NCBI GenBank assembly: GCA_964016985.1
Contig: OZ024828.1
Location: forward strand, 10,878,610 to 10,942,609
Origin: Anodontia alba
Lineage: Eukaryota > Mollusca > Bivalvia > Lucinida > Lucinidae
Length of the DNA stretch: 64,000 nucleotides
Direction of reading: 5' to 3'
This document shows positions 21,669-32,194 of this stretch, piece by piece. The position numbers and the translations under genes are program-made. The stretch's first letter is position 1. Each line of letters starts with the position of its first letter. The notes under the pieces were generated by a model that had not been told where the DNA came from, did no database searches, and saw only the letters and a program-made list of their open reading frames with translations.

Positions 21669-21784
21669 GGTTTCATATGTGGCGTTTGTCTTGTTATTAT
21701 TTGTTTTGTTTCGCATTCCCTCTTTATGTGTATTCGGGAAGGCTATGATTCGTGATTGTGGCATTTTCGGGGGTTCTTCACTTA
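21669..21784 (-). pseudogene. M-family coding-like relic
   Basis: On the reverse strand NATITNHSLPEY is readable, matching the TTIT(D/E)HSLP block of the M copies at 16.7 and 56.9 kb. A stop follows. Wedged between A10 and B3. Confidence 0.4.
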
Positions 21785-22404
21785 CAGTCGAACCTCAGTA
21801 GCTCGGATACCGATGTCTTGTTTACTATGGCTAGTTACATTACGAAAACAAGCCTATTCAAATATACTGAAAATTTTACCACAAAAAAAAAAAAAAAAAA
21901 AAAAATGCAAATTTTCAGATAAAACTCTGAAATTTTTCATATTTCTGCTCAAAACATACATTGTGGGTACTCGTTAGAACCGCCTCGGCAAAGCGGTTCT
22001 AATGAGTACTCACAAGCTATGTTTTTGAGCAGAAATAAGAAAAATAATGTATACCCCTGTAAATCCAGTTTTACCATATAAAAGTTGGGTTTAAGGGGGT
22101 CAATATTATATAGGCATGTTTTCGTGATGGAACTCGTTTTTGAGTCCCGATAGCCCCAGAAAACAAACATTTTAGGATTTTTCTTACATTATCACGAAAT
22201 TCTTTGTTGTGTGTTCACATAAAAATCGCCTCATCGAGGCTATTCTAATGAGTACACTCAACATACCATAATTGTTTAGAATATCGAAAAAACTCCTAGA
22301 TTATCGCCATTTGCTTCCTGACCTGGCACCATGATTAAGCCTCAGTGCCTCGAACTACCCATGTCTCGAACAAGTCTGATGTTCGAGCCATTGAAATTTA
22401 ACTA
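21785..22404 (+). mobile_element. B-family MITE interrupted by an A element (B3)
   Basis: Starts CAGTCGAACCTCAGTAGCTC after TA. At 21838 it is interrupted by A11 and resumes at 22130 with GAACTCGTTTTTGAGTCCC. The central hairpin ATCGCCTCATCGAGGCTATT and the tail TTCGAGCCATTGAAATTTAA follow. Comparison with B5 and B6 gives the uninterrupted sequence. Confidence 0.9.
21838..22129 (-). mobile_element. A-family hairpin MITE nested in B3 (A11)
   Basis: CATTACGAAAACAAGCCTAT to GGCATGTTTTCGTGATG. It is 292 bp because of a poly(A) expansion (21882-21904) in the R half. Flanks are GGCTAGTTA on the left and GAACTCG on the right. The B empty site reads GGTTAATTCGAACTCG (58590), so no target duplication is visible. 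Confidence 0.92.
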
Positions 22405-22574
22405 TATTTAATTTTAGGACAAGTATTGTAAGGACTTACGGTATACGAATATTTAGCTTAGATATGGTATATGCCCTGGTGTCTGAGCTGGACGATTTTT
22501 TTTATTTAGTCAGGGTTGGATCCAGAATGATTTCTGAGGGATATCGATTTAATCAAATTATTTTACTCTAAGTA

Positions 22575-22665
22575 TTTGAACAGACTGGCCTGAGCAAACA
22601 ATGTAGACCCAGATCAGACGCCGCAGAATGCAGCGTCTGATCAGGGTCTACACTGTTTGCTATTC
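22575..22665. repeat. G-family hairpin
   Basis: GAGCAAACAATGTAGACCCA base and AGACGCCGCAGAATGCAGCGTC head, then CAGGGTCTACACTGTTTGCT. Only the hairpin is recognisable. Confidence 0.8.
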
Positions 22666-22835
22666 ACCCAGCAATTTTACACACAGTCACTGCAGGTACT
22701 AAAATGGATTTGTTGAAGAGAAGTTTAAGGTAACAAGGGGCGTGAATATTTACGGTAAATACGAAATCCCAAATTTATCAAATTCTATAAAAAAAATCCC
22801 ATGAAAATGAAATTTTGAGTCAAAGGGTGGGGGAA

Positions 22836-22838
<3 letters not shown>

Positions 22839-22917
<79 letters not shown>
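22839..22917. repeat. (GT)n microsatellite
   Basis: About 39 uninterrupted GT units. Confidence 0.98.
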
Positions 22918-22918
<1 letters not shown>

Positions 22919-22919
22919 G

Positions 22920-23710
22920 GGGTTGGAGGGATTCGACTGAATCCCTCGAACCCCCTCTAAATCCTCCCCTGATTTAATAAGATATCAGACTGGTTTGTGG
23001 AGAAATGAGAGTCAGTTGAATACGTTGTTGGCTGGAGAGCAATAATATCCAGTCAAGTGTTCGTTAATTCTACCGAAATCTAAGTAATTTTATCAAGAAT
23101 GTTTGGCCCTTTTATCAGATCAAAGTAATACTTATTTAGATCTTTTTGACTGAATTAAATTGGTAAGAGATGATAAAAAAGTAACCGATAAGCGAGTGTG
23201 AAGGTATATTTACGCACAGCAATAATATTAAAAATCAAATTATTCCGAAAAAATCTAATGTAAGAAAACCACACCAAAAGGAACGTGCCTGAGCCATAAT
23301 TTTTGTTTTACTTTTTGTTTCGCAGCCTGTCACCGCCATATCTTGACTCCCATCAGATTCCTATCTGTAAACTAAAGAAATGTTGGTGAAGATATCCTAT
23401 AAAACTACAATTGTACCTAATAATTAGAGTCTAAAAGTATAAGTAAAACACCTTATGAAACGTGTTTAATGAAGCAGCTCACCAAATCACAAACCCTTTA
23501 TAATAATAAAATGTTATAATGAGGAATTATAACTTTAGACACGGCATTGTGTTGAAAACGTTAGGTCCCACACCATATGTGATTTGTACTACAAAGGTTC
23601 ACTTTATTCATGTTTAGTATTCATTTTCATCACTCTAATACGTGTTTAATTTTTAAGGAGTATGACAAACACATATTTTCCGAAACATTTATTCTGTAAT
23701 TTCACTTTAA
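22920..23710. other. stretch without recognised feature
   Basis: No repeat family or exon-like sequence identified. Confidence 0.45.
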
Positions 23711-23928
23711 CCTTTATCATTCGCTAGGCTTATTCGGCAGACGACAAATTAATGATATAATGATTTTGTTCTTATTTTTCGCCGAAAACAGGATTTGGCA
23801 TTTCATGCAAATTGTCTCCGTTGGAGACAATTTGCATGAAATGCCAAATCCTGTTTTCGGGGAAAAATTAAAAACAAAAAACCGATATGTCTTCTGCTGA
23901 AACTTTTAACCAGAGTGCTAAGCGTTAA
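23711..23928. mobile_element. D-family hairpin MITE, best full copy (D3)
   Basis: CTTTATCATTCGCTAGGCTT, then TTATTTTTCGCCGAAAACAG. A perfect palindrome lies at about 23797-23849 (GGCATTTCATGCAAATTGTC and its complement). The end CAGAGTGCTAAGCGTTAA inverts the outer part. No frame. Confidence 0.87.
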
Positions 23929-23929
23929 A

Positions 23930-24549
23930 CGCACTTCGTCAGTGGTTTGAGTACTTGAATTTACTGAAGTGGCATTCTTCTTAAAACGTCTTAAATTGAC
24001 TCGTCTTAATAACAGAGGTTGTAACAAGTGTATAAGCACTCAAAATATTAATTTTCCCGATGTTATCGTCACCTCCCGAAAAAGAAACAGCCCATCAAAG
24101 AGATGAAAAAGTGAAGAGCATGAAGAGTACAGCATGTCAGCAGGCGAATTGACCCTCAAAAAATGACTCCGCGAAGTGCTTAATGCGTAAACAGGTGCAC
24201 CAAGATGATAGCGCCTTGTTGAACACCTTATCTACCTAGATATCTGCGGCGATTGCGCTACATGAATAGGAACGAGGTTTATATCGCTCCACAAAAAATA
24301 CGTTAGAGATGTAACAACTGATTTGGTTGTTTGAAACATGCGTAGACAAAAAGCAAGAGAGAAATTTGAAATAATCAAGAGAATTAAGCTGATATCAATC
24401 TGGTCTCTGAGATGAATTACCAGACTATATTTCTTTATTTATTTTTTGTGAGTCGTTTTTATTACTATTTGAATTTTCTCTGTTGTAGTACAGAAATGTA
24501 AAAGGTATACTTGTCTAGATAATACAGTCGCTATAAGTTACAATATAAA
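23930..24549. other. stretch without recognised feature
   Basis: No family match. The reverse frame 23803-24039 overlaps the D3 arm and is not a gene. Confidence 0.4.
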
Positions 24550-24640
24550 GAAAAACAAACAAACAAAAAACAAAAAAAAAAAAAAAACAAAAAAAACAAA
24601 AAAAACAAAAAAAAACAAAACAAAAAAAAAAAAACACTTA
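24550..24640. repeat. (AnC) low-complexity tract
   Basis: A runs of 3-15 separated by single C. Confidence 0.95.
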
Positions 24641-24696
24641 CATGTAGTTAGGTGAATGGCAACGACTTCAGAAGATATAACTCTGACGAGAACATA

Positions 24697-24803
24697 CCCA
24701 GTCAGCATTCTACGTAAATCTATATCGGGCCGTCATCGGCCCGTCAGGGTAGCTGATGGGCCGATGACGGTCCGATGTAGATTAACGTAGAATGCTAGCT
24801 GGG
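24697..24803 (+). mobile_element. J-family 107-bp palindromic MITE (J1)
   Basis: Flanked by TA on both sides. Arms CCCAGTCAGCATTCTACGTA and its complement, then ATCGGGCCGTCATCGGCCC, surround a small asymmetric loop GGTAGC. The same length and ends occur at 55607-55713 in opposite orientation. TA target implies a Tc1/mariner-type mobiliser. Confidence 0.9.
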
Positions 24804-24809
24804 TATTTG

Positions 24810-25296
24810 CCTTCTTTCTCACCGAAGAGCTACCGAAAAGAAATAATAAAGAACGTTCTTATACATATATCGATTCATCTTACGAGATAGATCTTTCTTT
24901 CTTGTTTTATTCAAATGTGGAGGGCCGATCAATTAAATTCACAAATCTCTTTTAAATATTGTTCTCGATGAATAATTTACTTAGACTAGGTACTGCATTT
25001 TACTTTTGTTATCTACGTGTTGTGCTGGCTATGAATTGCTTTATAACGTGTATGTTCGTGTCTCTTCCACTTTTTATGGTTGGAAATGGCTGTATTCATT
25101 AAACGTGGCTTTTGCTAGGTATTTTCTATTCTACGTTTTACAGAATAGTTTCAGCGCATGCGAGGTGCAGATTAAAATGAAATCAGAATTAAGCTGATTA
25201 TCTTTGCATATGATAATGTCTAAAGCAAATGTAATATTTTCAGTAATAATTTTCGGCTGACAAGTAAGTTTGGCAAATGATAACGTTTGTACTTTA
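24810..25296. other. AT-rich stretch without recognised feature
   Basis: No family match. The forward frame 25006-25197 is unrecognised. Confidence 0.4.
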
Positions 25297-25456
25297 ACGT
25301 TAACGCTTAGTAAGCTGGGAAAATTTTCAGCAAACAAAATTTTGAAATACTTTTTCTTACAAAATAGGCTTTGGTATTTCATGCAAATTGTCAAAATCTA
25401 TTTTCTGGGAATACTAGGAAAACTATCACCAATGTGCTGAATTTGCCCCGAGAATG
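25297..25456. mobile_element. D-family element with one hairpin arm deleted (D4)
   Basis: GTTAACGCTTAGTAAGCTGG outer part, then TATTTCATGCAAATTGTC. It passes directly to AAAATCTATTTTCTGGGAAT, so the second arm is missing. It ends at or merges into a SINE tail. Confidence 0.75.
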
Positions 25457-25556
25457 GCACAAGTAAGCCTGCCCGAGAAAAAAGTGTGGTCAGGTAAACT
25501 GACCAGCTCGACATGACCTAAATAGCGTTGACTGGGTCGTAAAACTCCAACTCAAA
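25449..25556 (+). mobile_element. SINE 3' portion (S3)
   Basis: CCTGCCCGAGAAAAAAGTGT then AACTGACCAGCTCGACATGA aligns with the 3' body of the SINEs at 38795 and 43013. The tRNA-like head is absent, consistent with 5' truncation. Confidence 0.75.
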
Positions 25557-25743
25557 ATGTTAAACGGTGAATGACGATGTTTTGAGTTATATAGCATTCA
25601 TAAAACTTAAAGACCAAATATAGGTTTACAAATTTCCATACAAGGTTGACAGCTGCATGGAGTTACGTTAGTATAATGCTTCTAATTTTCGCACTAAATA
25701 TACATTTTGAGGATCTACAATGTATGCCATGGTGTTTACATAT

Positions 25744-26255
25744 GGGCCGGGGCACAGCATTTCCTATAAAACATTGTGTGCGCCCAGCGAAGACTCAGAT
25801 TGGCCTGTGCATTTGCGCAGTCTGATCAGAGTCCTCGCAGCCACTCTGTGGGTAGCAAGGGATCCTAAGCATCTTCAGACGGACGGGGAAGCATCACGAA
25901 AACATGCCTATATAATTGTGACCCCTTTAAACCCCACTTTTATATAGTAAAACTGGGGTTTACAGGGGTATACATTATTTTTCTTATTTCAGCTCAAAAA
26001 CATAGATTGTGGGTACTCGTTAGAACCGCCTTGCCGAGGCGGTTCTAACGAGTGCCACAATCTATGTTTTTGAGCTGAAATATGAAAAAATATCAGATTT
26101 TTTTATCCGAAAATTTTCAGATTTTAGTTGTGAAATTTTCAATATATTTGAATATGCGTGTTTTCGTAATGGACTGATAAACCTTAGCGGATGCGCGGGA
26201 CGATCTGAGTCTTCACTGGGCGCACATGCAATCATGTATAAGAAACGCTGTGTTC
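25744..26255. mobile_element. F-family element (F4, c-type ends) interrupted by A12
   Basis: Left end GGGCCGGGGCACAGCATTTC, right end CTGTGTTC after AGAAACG. F core GTGCGCCCAGCGAAGACTCA. At 25892 an A element splits the internal hairpin, and F sequence resumes at 26172 (GACTGATAAACC). Confidence 0.88.
25892..26171 (+). mobile_element. A-family hairpin MITE nested in F4 (A12)
   Basis: CATCACGAAAACATGCCTAT to ATGCGTGTTTTCGTAATG, 280 bp. Left flank GGGGAAG, right flank GACTGAT; intact F copies read CGAAGACTGAT (20416). At most one G could be duplicated. Confidence 0.93.
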
Positions 26256-26431
26256 AAATCATAAAGTGACATGTAATATTAAGACGCTTTTGATAATTAA
26301 TTGGCAGTGTTTTTCTCAAACTTGATGTCAAACAAAAGAACGAAGATGGCAGGTAAAGCATAAAGAAACCAAATCACGTGTAAGATGTCTTAAGCAAATA
26401 TATGTTGTGACCCAAGAAAGGCAAGTCTCAC

Positions 26432-26623
26432 CATTACGAAAACACGCCTATTCAAATGTATTGAAAATTTCACCACCGAAAACATGAAAATTTTCAGATA
26501 AAAAATTCTGATATTTTTCATATTTCTACTCAAAATATAGATTGTGGGTACTCGTTAGAACCGCCTTTTCATTTTTTGGTGGTGAAATTTTCAATATATT
26601 TGATTAGGCGTGTTTTCGTAATG
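26432..26623. mobile_element. A-family R/R recombinant lacking the hairpin apex (A13)
   Basis: Both ends are of R type (CATTACGAAAACACGCCTAT at left, GGCGTGTTTTCGTAATG at right). Left of the apex is a complete R half down to GAACCGCC. It then jumps to TTTTCATTTTTTGGTGGTGA, the outer part of the other R half. The L half typical of the family is missing. Confidence 0.85.
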
Positions 26624-26652
26624 CATTGAAGCATAGTATGTTGCGCTGGGAA

Positions 26653-26840
26653 TGCTATCAAGTTTCTTCAAGTGATGACCCTAACTCTGTTTACATTGAC
26701 TCATTTTACACAGAAGAGCGCTGTGGTCCATAGACCTGAGGTTAGAGCAGCTTTTAGAATCGCCAAGATCTCGCGAAATATAAAATTTATCCTACAAGTG
26801 CGTTGGAATGAAAACATTATCTATTCAGTAATTAATAATA
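26653..26840. repeat. 188-bp segment, first copy of tandem duplication
   Basis: CAAGTTTCTTCAAGTGATGA to AGTAATTAATAATA. The second copy at 27082-27269 is about 90 percent identical by eye. The segment keeps an open frame (EVRA(A/T)FRIAKISRN) in both copies. The protein is not recognised; the first copy has a stop that the second lacks. Confidence 0.8.
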
Positions 26841-27081
26841 CATTACGAAAACACGCCTATTCAAATATATTGAAAATTTTACCACCAAAAAATGGCATTT
26901 TTTTAGATAAAAAAATCTGATATTTTTCATATTTCTGCTCAAAACATAGATTACGAGTACCCACAATCTATGCTTTTGAGCAGAAATAACAAAAATAATG
27001 TATACCCCTGTAAACCCCAGTTTTACTATATAAAAGTGGGGTTTGAGGGGGTCAAAATTATATAGGCATGTTTTCGTGATG
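26841..27081 (-). mobile_element. A-family element with deleted hairpin apex (A14)
   Basis: CATTACGAAAACACGCCTAT to GGCATGTTTTCGTGATG. The apex is missing: ATAGATT joins directly to ACGAGTACCCACAATCTATG. Lies between the two copies of a duplicated segment. Confidence 0.9.
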
Positions 27082-27269
27082 TGCTACCAAGTTTCTTCAA
27101 GTGATGACCCTAACTTTCTTGACATTGACTCATTTTACACAGAGGAGCGCTGTGGTCCAAAGTCTGAGGTTAGAGCAACTTTTAGAATCGCCAAGATCTC
27201 GCGAAATATTAAATTTATCTTACAAGTGCGGTGGAATGAAATTATTATCTATTCAGTAATTAATAATAA
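27082..27269. repeat. 188-bp segment, second copy of tandem duplication
   Basis: Second copy of 26653-26840, preceded in both cases by an A element. This gives a unit [A + segment] of about 420 bp in tandem. The frame SSDDPNFLDIDSFYTEERCG is open here; nothing in it is recognisable to me. Confidence 0.8.
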
Positions 27270-27540
27270 GAATTAAAAAGTAAATTTTGGCAAAAACAAA
27301 ATAAAAAAGTCAAATAAAATAAAAATAAAATTGATAAATGATACATTTACTCCCTTTTATGATGGCACAATATTTACTTGGTAATGCATAACTAAGATTA
27401 TTGAAAATATAAAATACCACATGTAATTATATATTCCATGTTGCTAATGCAAAAGATCATTAATTCATATTTTCTGATTGTTATCGTTCAACCAATTTCT
27501 TTATATGAACACCTCCCGCTAAAAGGATGCTTAACGTTTG

Positions 27541-27605
27541 AGCGAACAACAAATGCTCAGATCAGCCTGCGCATCCATGTAGTCTGATCACAGCATTCGC
27601 AGCTC
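27541..27605. repeat. F-like hairpin fragment
   Basis: GAACAACAAATGCTCAGATC then AGCCTGCGCATCCATGTAGT and CTGATCACAGCATTCGCAG. Core only, no termini. Confidence 0.65.
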
Positions 27606-27612
27606 GCGTAAA

Positions 27613-27665
27613 GTTTTTTTTTTTCAAATTTGAACGTATGAAATCTTCAAACAAAAAAATAAAAG

Positions 27666-27707
<42 letters not shown>

Positions 27708-27846
27708 TTTTTTCAAATTTGAACGTATGAAATCTTCAAACAAAAAAATAAAAGATAAAAAAACAACAACAACAAAAAAAAAAAAAAAAAAAAAAAACAA
27801 CAAAAAAAAAAAAAAAAAAAAAAAAAAAAACAACAACAAAAAAATC
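27613..27846. repeat. duplicated 55-bp block around poly(A), then (AnC) tract
   Basis: TTTCAAATTTGAACGTATGA through ATAAAAGATAAAAAA occurs at 27620-27672 and again at 27711-27760, with poly(A) and poly(T) between. It continues into A/CAA runs. The longest frame of the window (27727-28236) starts inside this tract and is an artefact. Confidence 0.85.
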
Positions 27847-27944
27847 CTACGCACACTCGGACATGTGTCTTCGCAAATCGAGCTGTCTCATATTTTCTTT
27901 GTTTGCCATTTACGCTTTTACTTTCGACTGCCAACCCTATTTAC

Positions 27945-28010
27945 AACAGTGGGTGTGTCCAATTTTCAAAGATGGAAGAGTCCACTTCGGGAAATCAGGC
28001 GAGAAGGAGT
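27945..28010. repeat. G'-like tail fragment
   Basis: CAATTTTCAAAGATGGAAGA then GTCCACTTCGGGAAATCAGG matches the 3' flank of G' elements (TTCAAATTCAGAGGTGGAAG at 33948). It overlaps the frame at 27863-28150, which argues against that frame being a gene. Confidence 0.5.
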
Positions 28011-28329
28011 TAGGTATCCTTTTTTTTTATGGTTCGGCTCGTATGAGATTGGTTCTGGAAAATCAGCATTTTTTTCATATTGTATATGTTATCAAGGACT
28101 GCACGGACAAATCGTGTACAGTCAAAGCTTCTTCCGTGTTTCTCACGTAAAGGCTTTACACAGATGTATTCCATGTTACAGGAAAGCTGTGACCATACTA
28201 TACAGAGGTGCAAGCTGTTCTGACGTTAGCTTTTAACACACAGTTTAACGTAGCTTTTCTACGTCTCCATCCGTATCGTTCTTAATCATACAGTTAACAT
28301 TGCCATAATTCTAGATAAAATGGGGTTGG

Positions 28330-28460
28330 GGTAAATGTTTTTCTTATTTCTCCACTAAAACATATATTGCCGGTACTCATTTGAAGCGCTTCCGCGGAGG
28401 CGCTTCAAATGAGTACCCACAATATATGTTTTAGTGGAGAATTAAGGAAATATCAATACT
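28330..28460. mobile_element. E-type hairpin element
   Basis: TGTTTTTCTTATTTCTCCAC then TAAAACATATATTGCCGGTA lead into the hairpin CTCATTTGAAGCGCTTCCGC and its complement, closing AATATATGTTTTAGTGGAGA. Layout and spacing are those of the A core, with compensating changes in both arms, but no A or B termini flank it. Confidence 0.82.
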
Positions 28461-28464
28461 TTTT

Positions 28465-29089
28465 TGTTGGAAAAAGACAACAAACAAACACTTTTCCTGG
28501 AGATATGAATTACTAAAAGAACTATTTATATTAGACACAACATCCCAACAAACTACAATTTGTAAGGATTCGAATTATTAAGTTGTTATGCTAAAGAATT
28601 TATTACAATTTATTGCGTTATCTATCATGATGATCGATTCTTCAAAGTTAGAGCAATAAATATTATCATAGCGGTCTCTCGTGCGCTGGAGGAGTCCGCT
28701 GATAACTCGAGTACCGTTTATGATGAAAGAACTGAGTCAAATAATGTTGCTTTAACGTCGTGATCCTTATCTTTGGAATACCTTCCTTTTCCTTATCTCG
28801 TCCAAAATATATAACAAGTCGGTATAAAATGGAGTTAATGATTTTGGAATAATTAAGTTCTTCGAAACACCCATTTGATGAATATGTCATTAAATTGCAC
28901 CTGCAGATAAATGCTGTGGAAATAAATCATGTAAAGAACACTGGCGCTAACTTGTTTTATTTTGTGTATGTTTATTTTCGTCTTTTCCGAAAAAAAATGT
29001 TCATATTACCATTTTTTTCCTTGTATATTAATGCATATTTATGTTTATTTCAAATGGTTTTAATTGGTAGAATCTGCTAGTTTCTAATG
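28465..29089. other. stretch without recognised feature
   Basis: AT-rich, no repeat family match. Confidence 0.45.
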
Positions 29090-29295
29090 ATGAATGGATG
29101 CACTTTTAAGGGAGATAATTGTCAAAATATTTTTGTCCCCTCGTGGAAAGGGGTCTTCTCACACACAAGGGGAGCAAATTCTTTCCTTTTAGAGCAGACT
29201 CTTTTTCACAAGGGTATAGCTGTGCCAGAAAGCAACCAGGAAGTCGCAAATTGTTGTCTCCCTTGTCAAAATGGAGAAACTCTGCCAAGTTTATT
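29090..29295. mobile_element. L-family element
   Basis: TTAAGGGAGATAATTGTC, then GGGGAGCAAATTCTTTCCTT and TTAGAGCAGACTC. The end AGTCGCAAATTGTTGTCTCC and CTTGTCAAAATGG mirrors the GGGAGACAACTTTTGTGACT seen at 51051. The left hairpin arm is weak here. Confidence 0.7.
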
Positions 29296-29529
29296 AACCC
29301 TTGCCTTGCTGAATAAATTAAGATGCCACGCCCTTTTCAAACTTTCAGCCAATCAGATTACTTGATCCAGATTGTTGATATAAATTCACATACTGAATGA
29401 CAAAGGTGATGATCCAGATCAGTTGGCTTCTTAGAAGCCAACTGATCTGGATTTAAGAAGTCAACTGATCTGGATTTACACTGTTTGCAAAGGCAGGGTA
29501 TATCTGAGTTCAGCAGGATAAGGATTAAT
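29296..29529 (-). mobile_element. G''-family element with tandem hairpin arm
   Basis: Starts AACCCTTGCCTTGCTGAATA and ends GTTCAGCAGGATAAGGATTA. The hairpin AGATCAGTTGGCTTC/GAAGCCAACTGATCT sits on a stem base ending TTACACTGTTTGC. One arm is repeated (AAGTCAACTGATCTGG). Inverted relative to the copy at 40918-41125. Confidence 0.8.
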
Positions 29530-30144
29530 TCGCGTTAAAAATGTGTACACTTTGTTACGAGCCAGGCGTAACGAGAAAGAAATGAAAGTGAAACCAGCAA
29601 CAAGCTTTAAATTATTAACAATATTTATTCACAAAAAAAAATAAGACAAGATTCAAAACAAAAGAATGTAAGTAAACAGTACCTTTCAAGTTTATGTCAC
29701 AAAGTCCCTCTGAAATAATCCATGAGAATTTATAAAACAAATCCTTTGAATATTAGTTTCTGATCCCACAATTTAATGTTCCTGAATTCAGAATTTAAGT
29801 CCAGAATGAATAAAACAGTAAAGTAATCCAGTATAGAATAATTTCCAGTGAAAGTATACAAAGATGCCCAGATGAAAATCTGTTCTCCTTATATAATATC
29901 AAAGAAGGTTCTAGAAAAAGAATTTACTACAAGCATCTCTTATTTTCGAGCTCCAATCAAGAAACTTCTAAATCTTCCATGACATGCCAAAAATAACTCA
30001 GTCCAGAATCAAGGCTGTAAACATCATGTTATTGTAAACATGTTGTTCTAGAAAGTTATTTTTGGAAACATAGCAAATAAAGCTATTTATGGAAACATAG
30101 TAAACATGTTTAAAACAACTGAACACCCTGTTATATAACAACTT
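29530..30144. other. AT-rich stretch without recognised feature
   Basis: No repeat family or exon-like sequence identified. Confidence 0.45.
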
Positions 30145-30312
30145 TCAGGAAAGGACACTTCTACATTATTTTTTGGATAGGTCTATTTCTAATGAAAGTT
30201 GTGTCTTGTTTGTTTTTATTATTATCATTTATTATAGAAATTCCTGTACTTATTAATGCAAAAAAATGCAGACTCGATCAGACGCCGCGTTCTGCCAATG
30301 TTCCTTTTATGG
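30145..30312 (+). mobile_element. G-family element, hairpin arm deleted
   Basis: Body ATTATCATTTATTATAGAAA and TTCCTGTACTTATTAATGC. GATCAGACGCCGCGTTCTGC passes straight to CAATGTTCCTTTTATGGGAC, so the second arm and stem base are missing. Confidence 0.75.
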
Positions 30313-30434
30313 GACATAAACGCCATTTCTGAAACAAGTTCACTTTTAACCTATTTAATGGATTAAAAGTGACTTTGTTCAGAGTTAAGAAATTTGTGGA
30401 CGATAGAGTGACGGGGAATGAATATGCTTGCAAA

Positions 30435-30706
30435 CATCACTGCCTGTATATTTTTGACCCCCCTTAAATCCCACTTTTATATAGTAAAACTGGGGTTTAC
30501 AGGGGTATTCATTATTTTTCTTATTTCTGCTCAATACATAGATTGTGGGTACTCGTTAGAACCGCCTCGTCGAGGCGGTTCTAACGAGTACTCACAATCT
30601 ATGTTTTGAGCAGAATCCTAAAAAATATCAGAATTTTTTATCTGAAAATTTTCATTTTTTAGTGATAAAATTTTCACTATATTTGAATAGGCATGTTTTC
30701 GCAATG
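30435..30706 (+). mobile_element. A-family hairpin MITE (A15)
   Basis: The L end has an internal deletion (CATCACTGCCTGTATA lacks GAAAACA). Central palindrome perfect around CCTCGTCGAGG. R end GGCATGTTTTCGCAATG. Confidence 0.9.
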
Positions 30707-30945
30707 AGGAAGCAACTTTGAGGGAAGCAACAACATTGAACTTGTTGTGCTTCCCATCTGAAAAGGGGTCTGTTCTAAAAAGGCAAGTCTTGACTCCCCT
30801 TGTGAGCAAAGCCTTTTCTTTTATATAATCCTTTTTAGTAGGGGATTTGGAAGCAGGGAAGCTAAATGAGAGACCATAATAATAAGTTCTCCCTTTTGAA
30901 ATATTGTAAAATAACCTACTAAGCGTAACCATTTTCCCCGATTAT
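30707..30945. mobile_element. L-family element, diverged
   Basis: AAAAGGGGTCTGTTCTAAAA, GCAAAGCCTTTTCTTTTATA and GTAGGGGATTTGGAAGC follow the order of 47700-47945. It ends AGCGTAACCATTTTCCCC (compare CTGTAACCATTTTCC at 47926). Abuts A15. Confidence 0.6.
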
Positions 30946-30949
30946 TATT

Positions 30950-31467
30950 TGAGTACTATCCTTTGGAATCGGGGTTTTAAAACAAAGAATAGAAGTAACT
31001 AGAAACCTACAAATATGCTCAATGGTAACTCATTTGTCACATTTAATCTTGTGTTTTGACCATCATCAACCTTGACATATTGCGGCTGACCTCCGAAATT
31101 TTCCTACGAACTCCCATCCCAATGCTAAATCGAAGCGACATCTAGTGTGTAGATAGTCAGACATTGCGACTACCTATCAAATAATTAGTGTTTTCCTCAG
31201 TGATATGTCGCGTACTTGTCATGTTTCCGGGGCTCGATTCTAAAGAATCTTGTTTGTAAATGTCGGAACTGCTCAGACTTGAGCGCCATTTATGTCATGC
31301 ACACAATTCAGTGTACATTTCTGGGAAATGACGCGAGGACCACCGCCAAGCCTCTGAAGCTCCACAGAGGAGGAGTCATTATTTCAAGACAAGTCATCGT
31401 CATTTCTCGTTGTATAAAGTATAAATTTCACTTGTTATTTGGTTTGATCCATTTTATTGCTCCCTCT
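30950..31467. other. stretch without supported gene
   Basis: A forward frame 31216-31470 (84 codons) lies in apparently non-repetitive sequence. It has several cysteines near the start but no motif I recognise; chance is the simplest explanation. Confidence 0.4.
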
Positions 31468-31682
31468 TAGCGCTTAACGTGCTGGATAAAACAATTTTCT
31501 GGCGACATCTTTAAATATTTTTTTCTTATTTTTTCGCAGAAAACAGGCTTTTACAATTCATGCAAATTGTCTCCTTAAGAGACAATATGCATGAATTCTT
31601 AAAGCCTATTTTCAGGGAGAAGTAAGAAGAATGTCAATTTGCCATCTATTGAATTAGCCCACAGAGTGAAAAAGGTTAAGCT
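31468..31682. mobile_element. D-family hairpin MITE (D5)
   Basis: CTTAGCGCTTAACGTGCTGG outer part and TTTTTCGCAGAAAACAGGCT. The palindrome is ATTCATGCAAATTGTCTCC/AGAGACAATATGCATGAATT. It ends GAATTAGCCCACAGAGTGAA. A17-type A copy A16 follows 45 bp later. Confidence 0.82.
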
Positions 31683-31727
31683 GCCGTTAATAGAACAGAA
31701 TTTGTTTTGAATGCATATTTTCAAGCA

Positions 31728-32006
31728 CATTACGAAAATACGCCTATTCAAATATATAGAAAAATCTCACCTCCAAAAACTGAAAATTTTCAGATAAAAA
31801 AACTGAAATTTTTCATATTTCAGCTCAAAACATAGATTGTGGGTACTCTTTAGAACCGCCTCGGCGAGGCGGTTCTAACGAGTACCCACAATATATGTTT
31901 TTGAGCAGAAATAAGAAAAATAATGTATACCCCCGTAAACCTCAGTTATACTGTATAAAAGTGGGGTTTACGGGGGTCAAAATTATATAGGTATGTTTTC
32001 GTGATG
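31728..32006 (-). mobile_element. A-family hairpin MITE (A16)
   Basis: CATTACGAAAATACGCCTAT to GGTATGTTTTCGTGATG. Central apex CCTCGGCGAGG perfect. In the left-arm hairpin, both sides have changes (AACCTCAGTT against GTGGGGTTTA). Confidence 0.92.
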
Positions 32007-32194
32007 ATGTTACATATTTATGTACCCAGACATGTAAGTAATACAGCAGTTTAGGCCGTTTGGCTGGTTGGAATGGTGCGGTCCTGAGATAGTCATTTGT
32101 GACAACCTCTTCTAAAAACAGGTTTATTTTTTATATTGTATTGCCATACACAAGTCACTTGGCTCAAGCGTTACGACAATGTTGTAATGCTGAG

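Noticed and set aside
27727..28236. 169-codon open frame, longest in the window, and the overlapping 95-codon frame with a hydrophobic start (27863-28150)
   Set aside because: The long frame begins in A/CAA runs. The shorter one looks like a signal peptide at first, but runs through sequence shared with G' tails and has no recognisable domain.
31216..31470. Short cysteine-containing protein gene
   Set aside because: No motif, start context or splice structure supports it, and 84 codons is within chance for this length of sequence.
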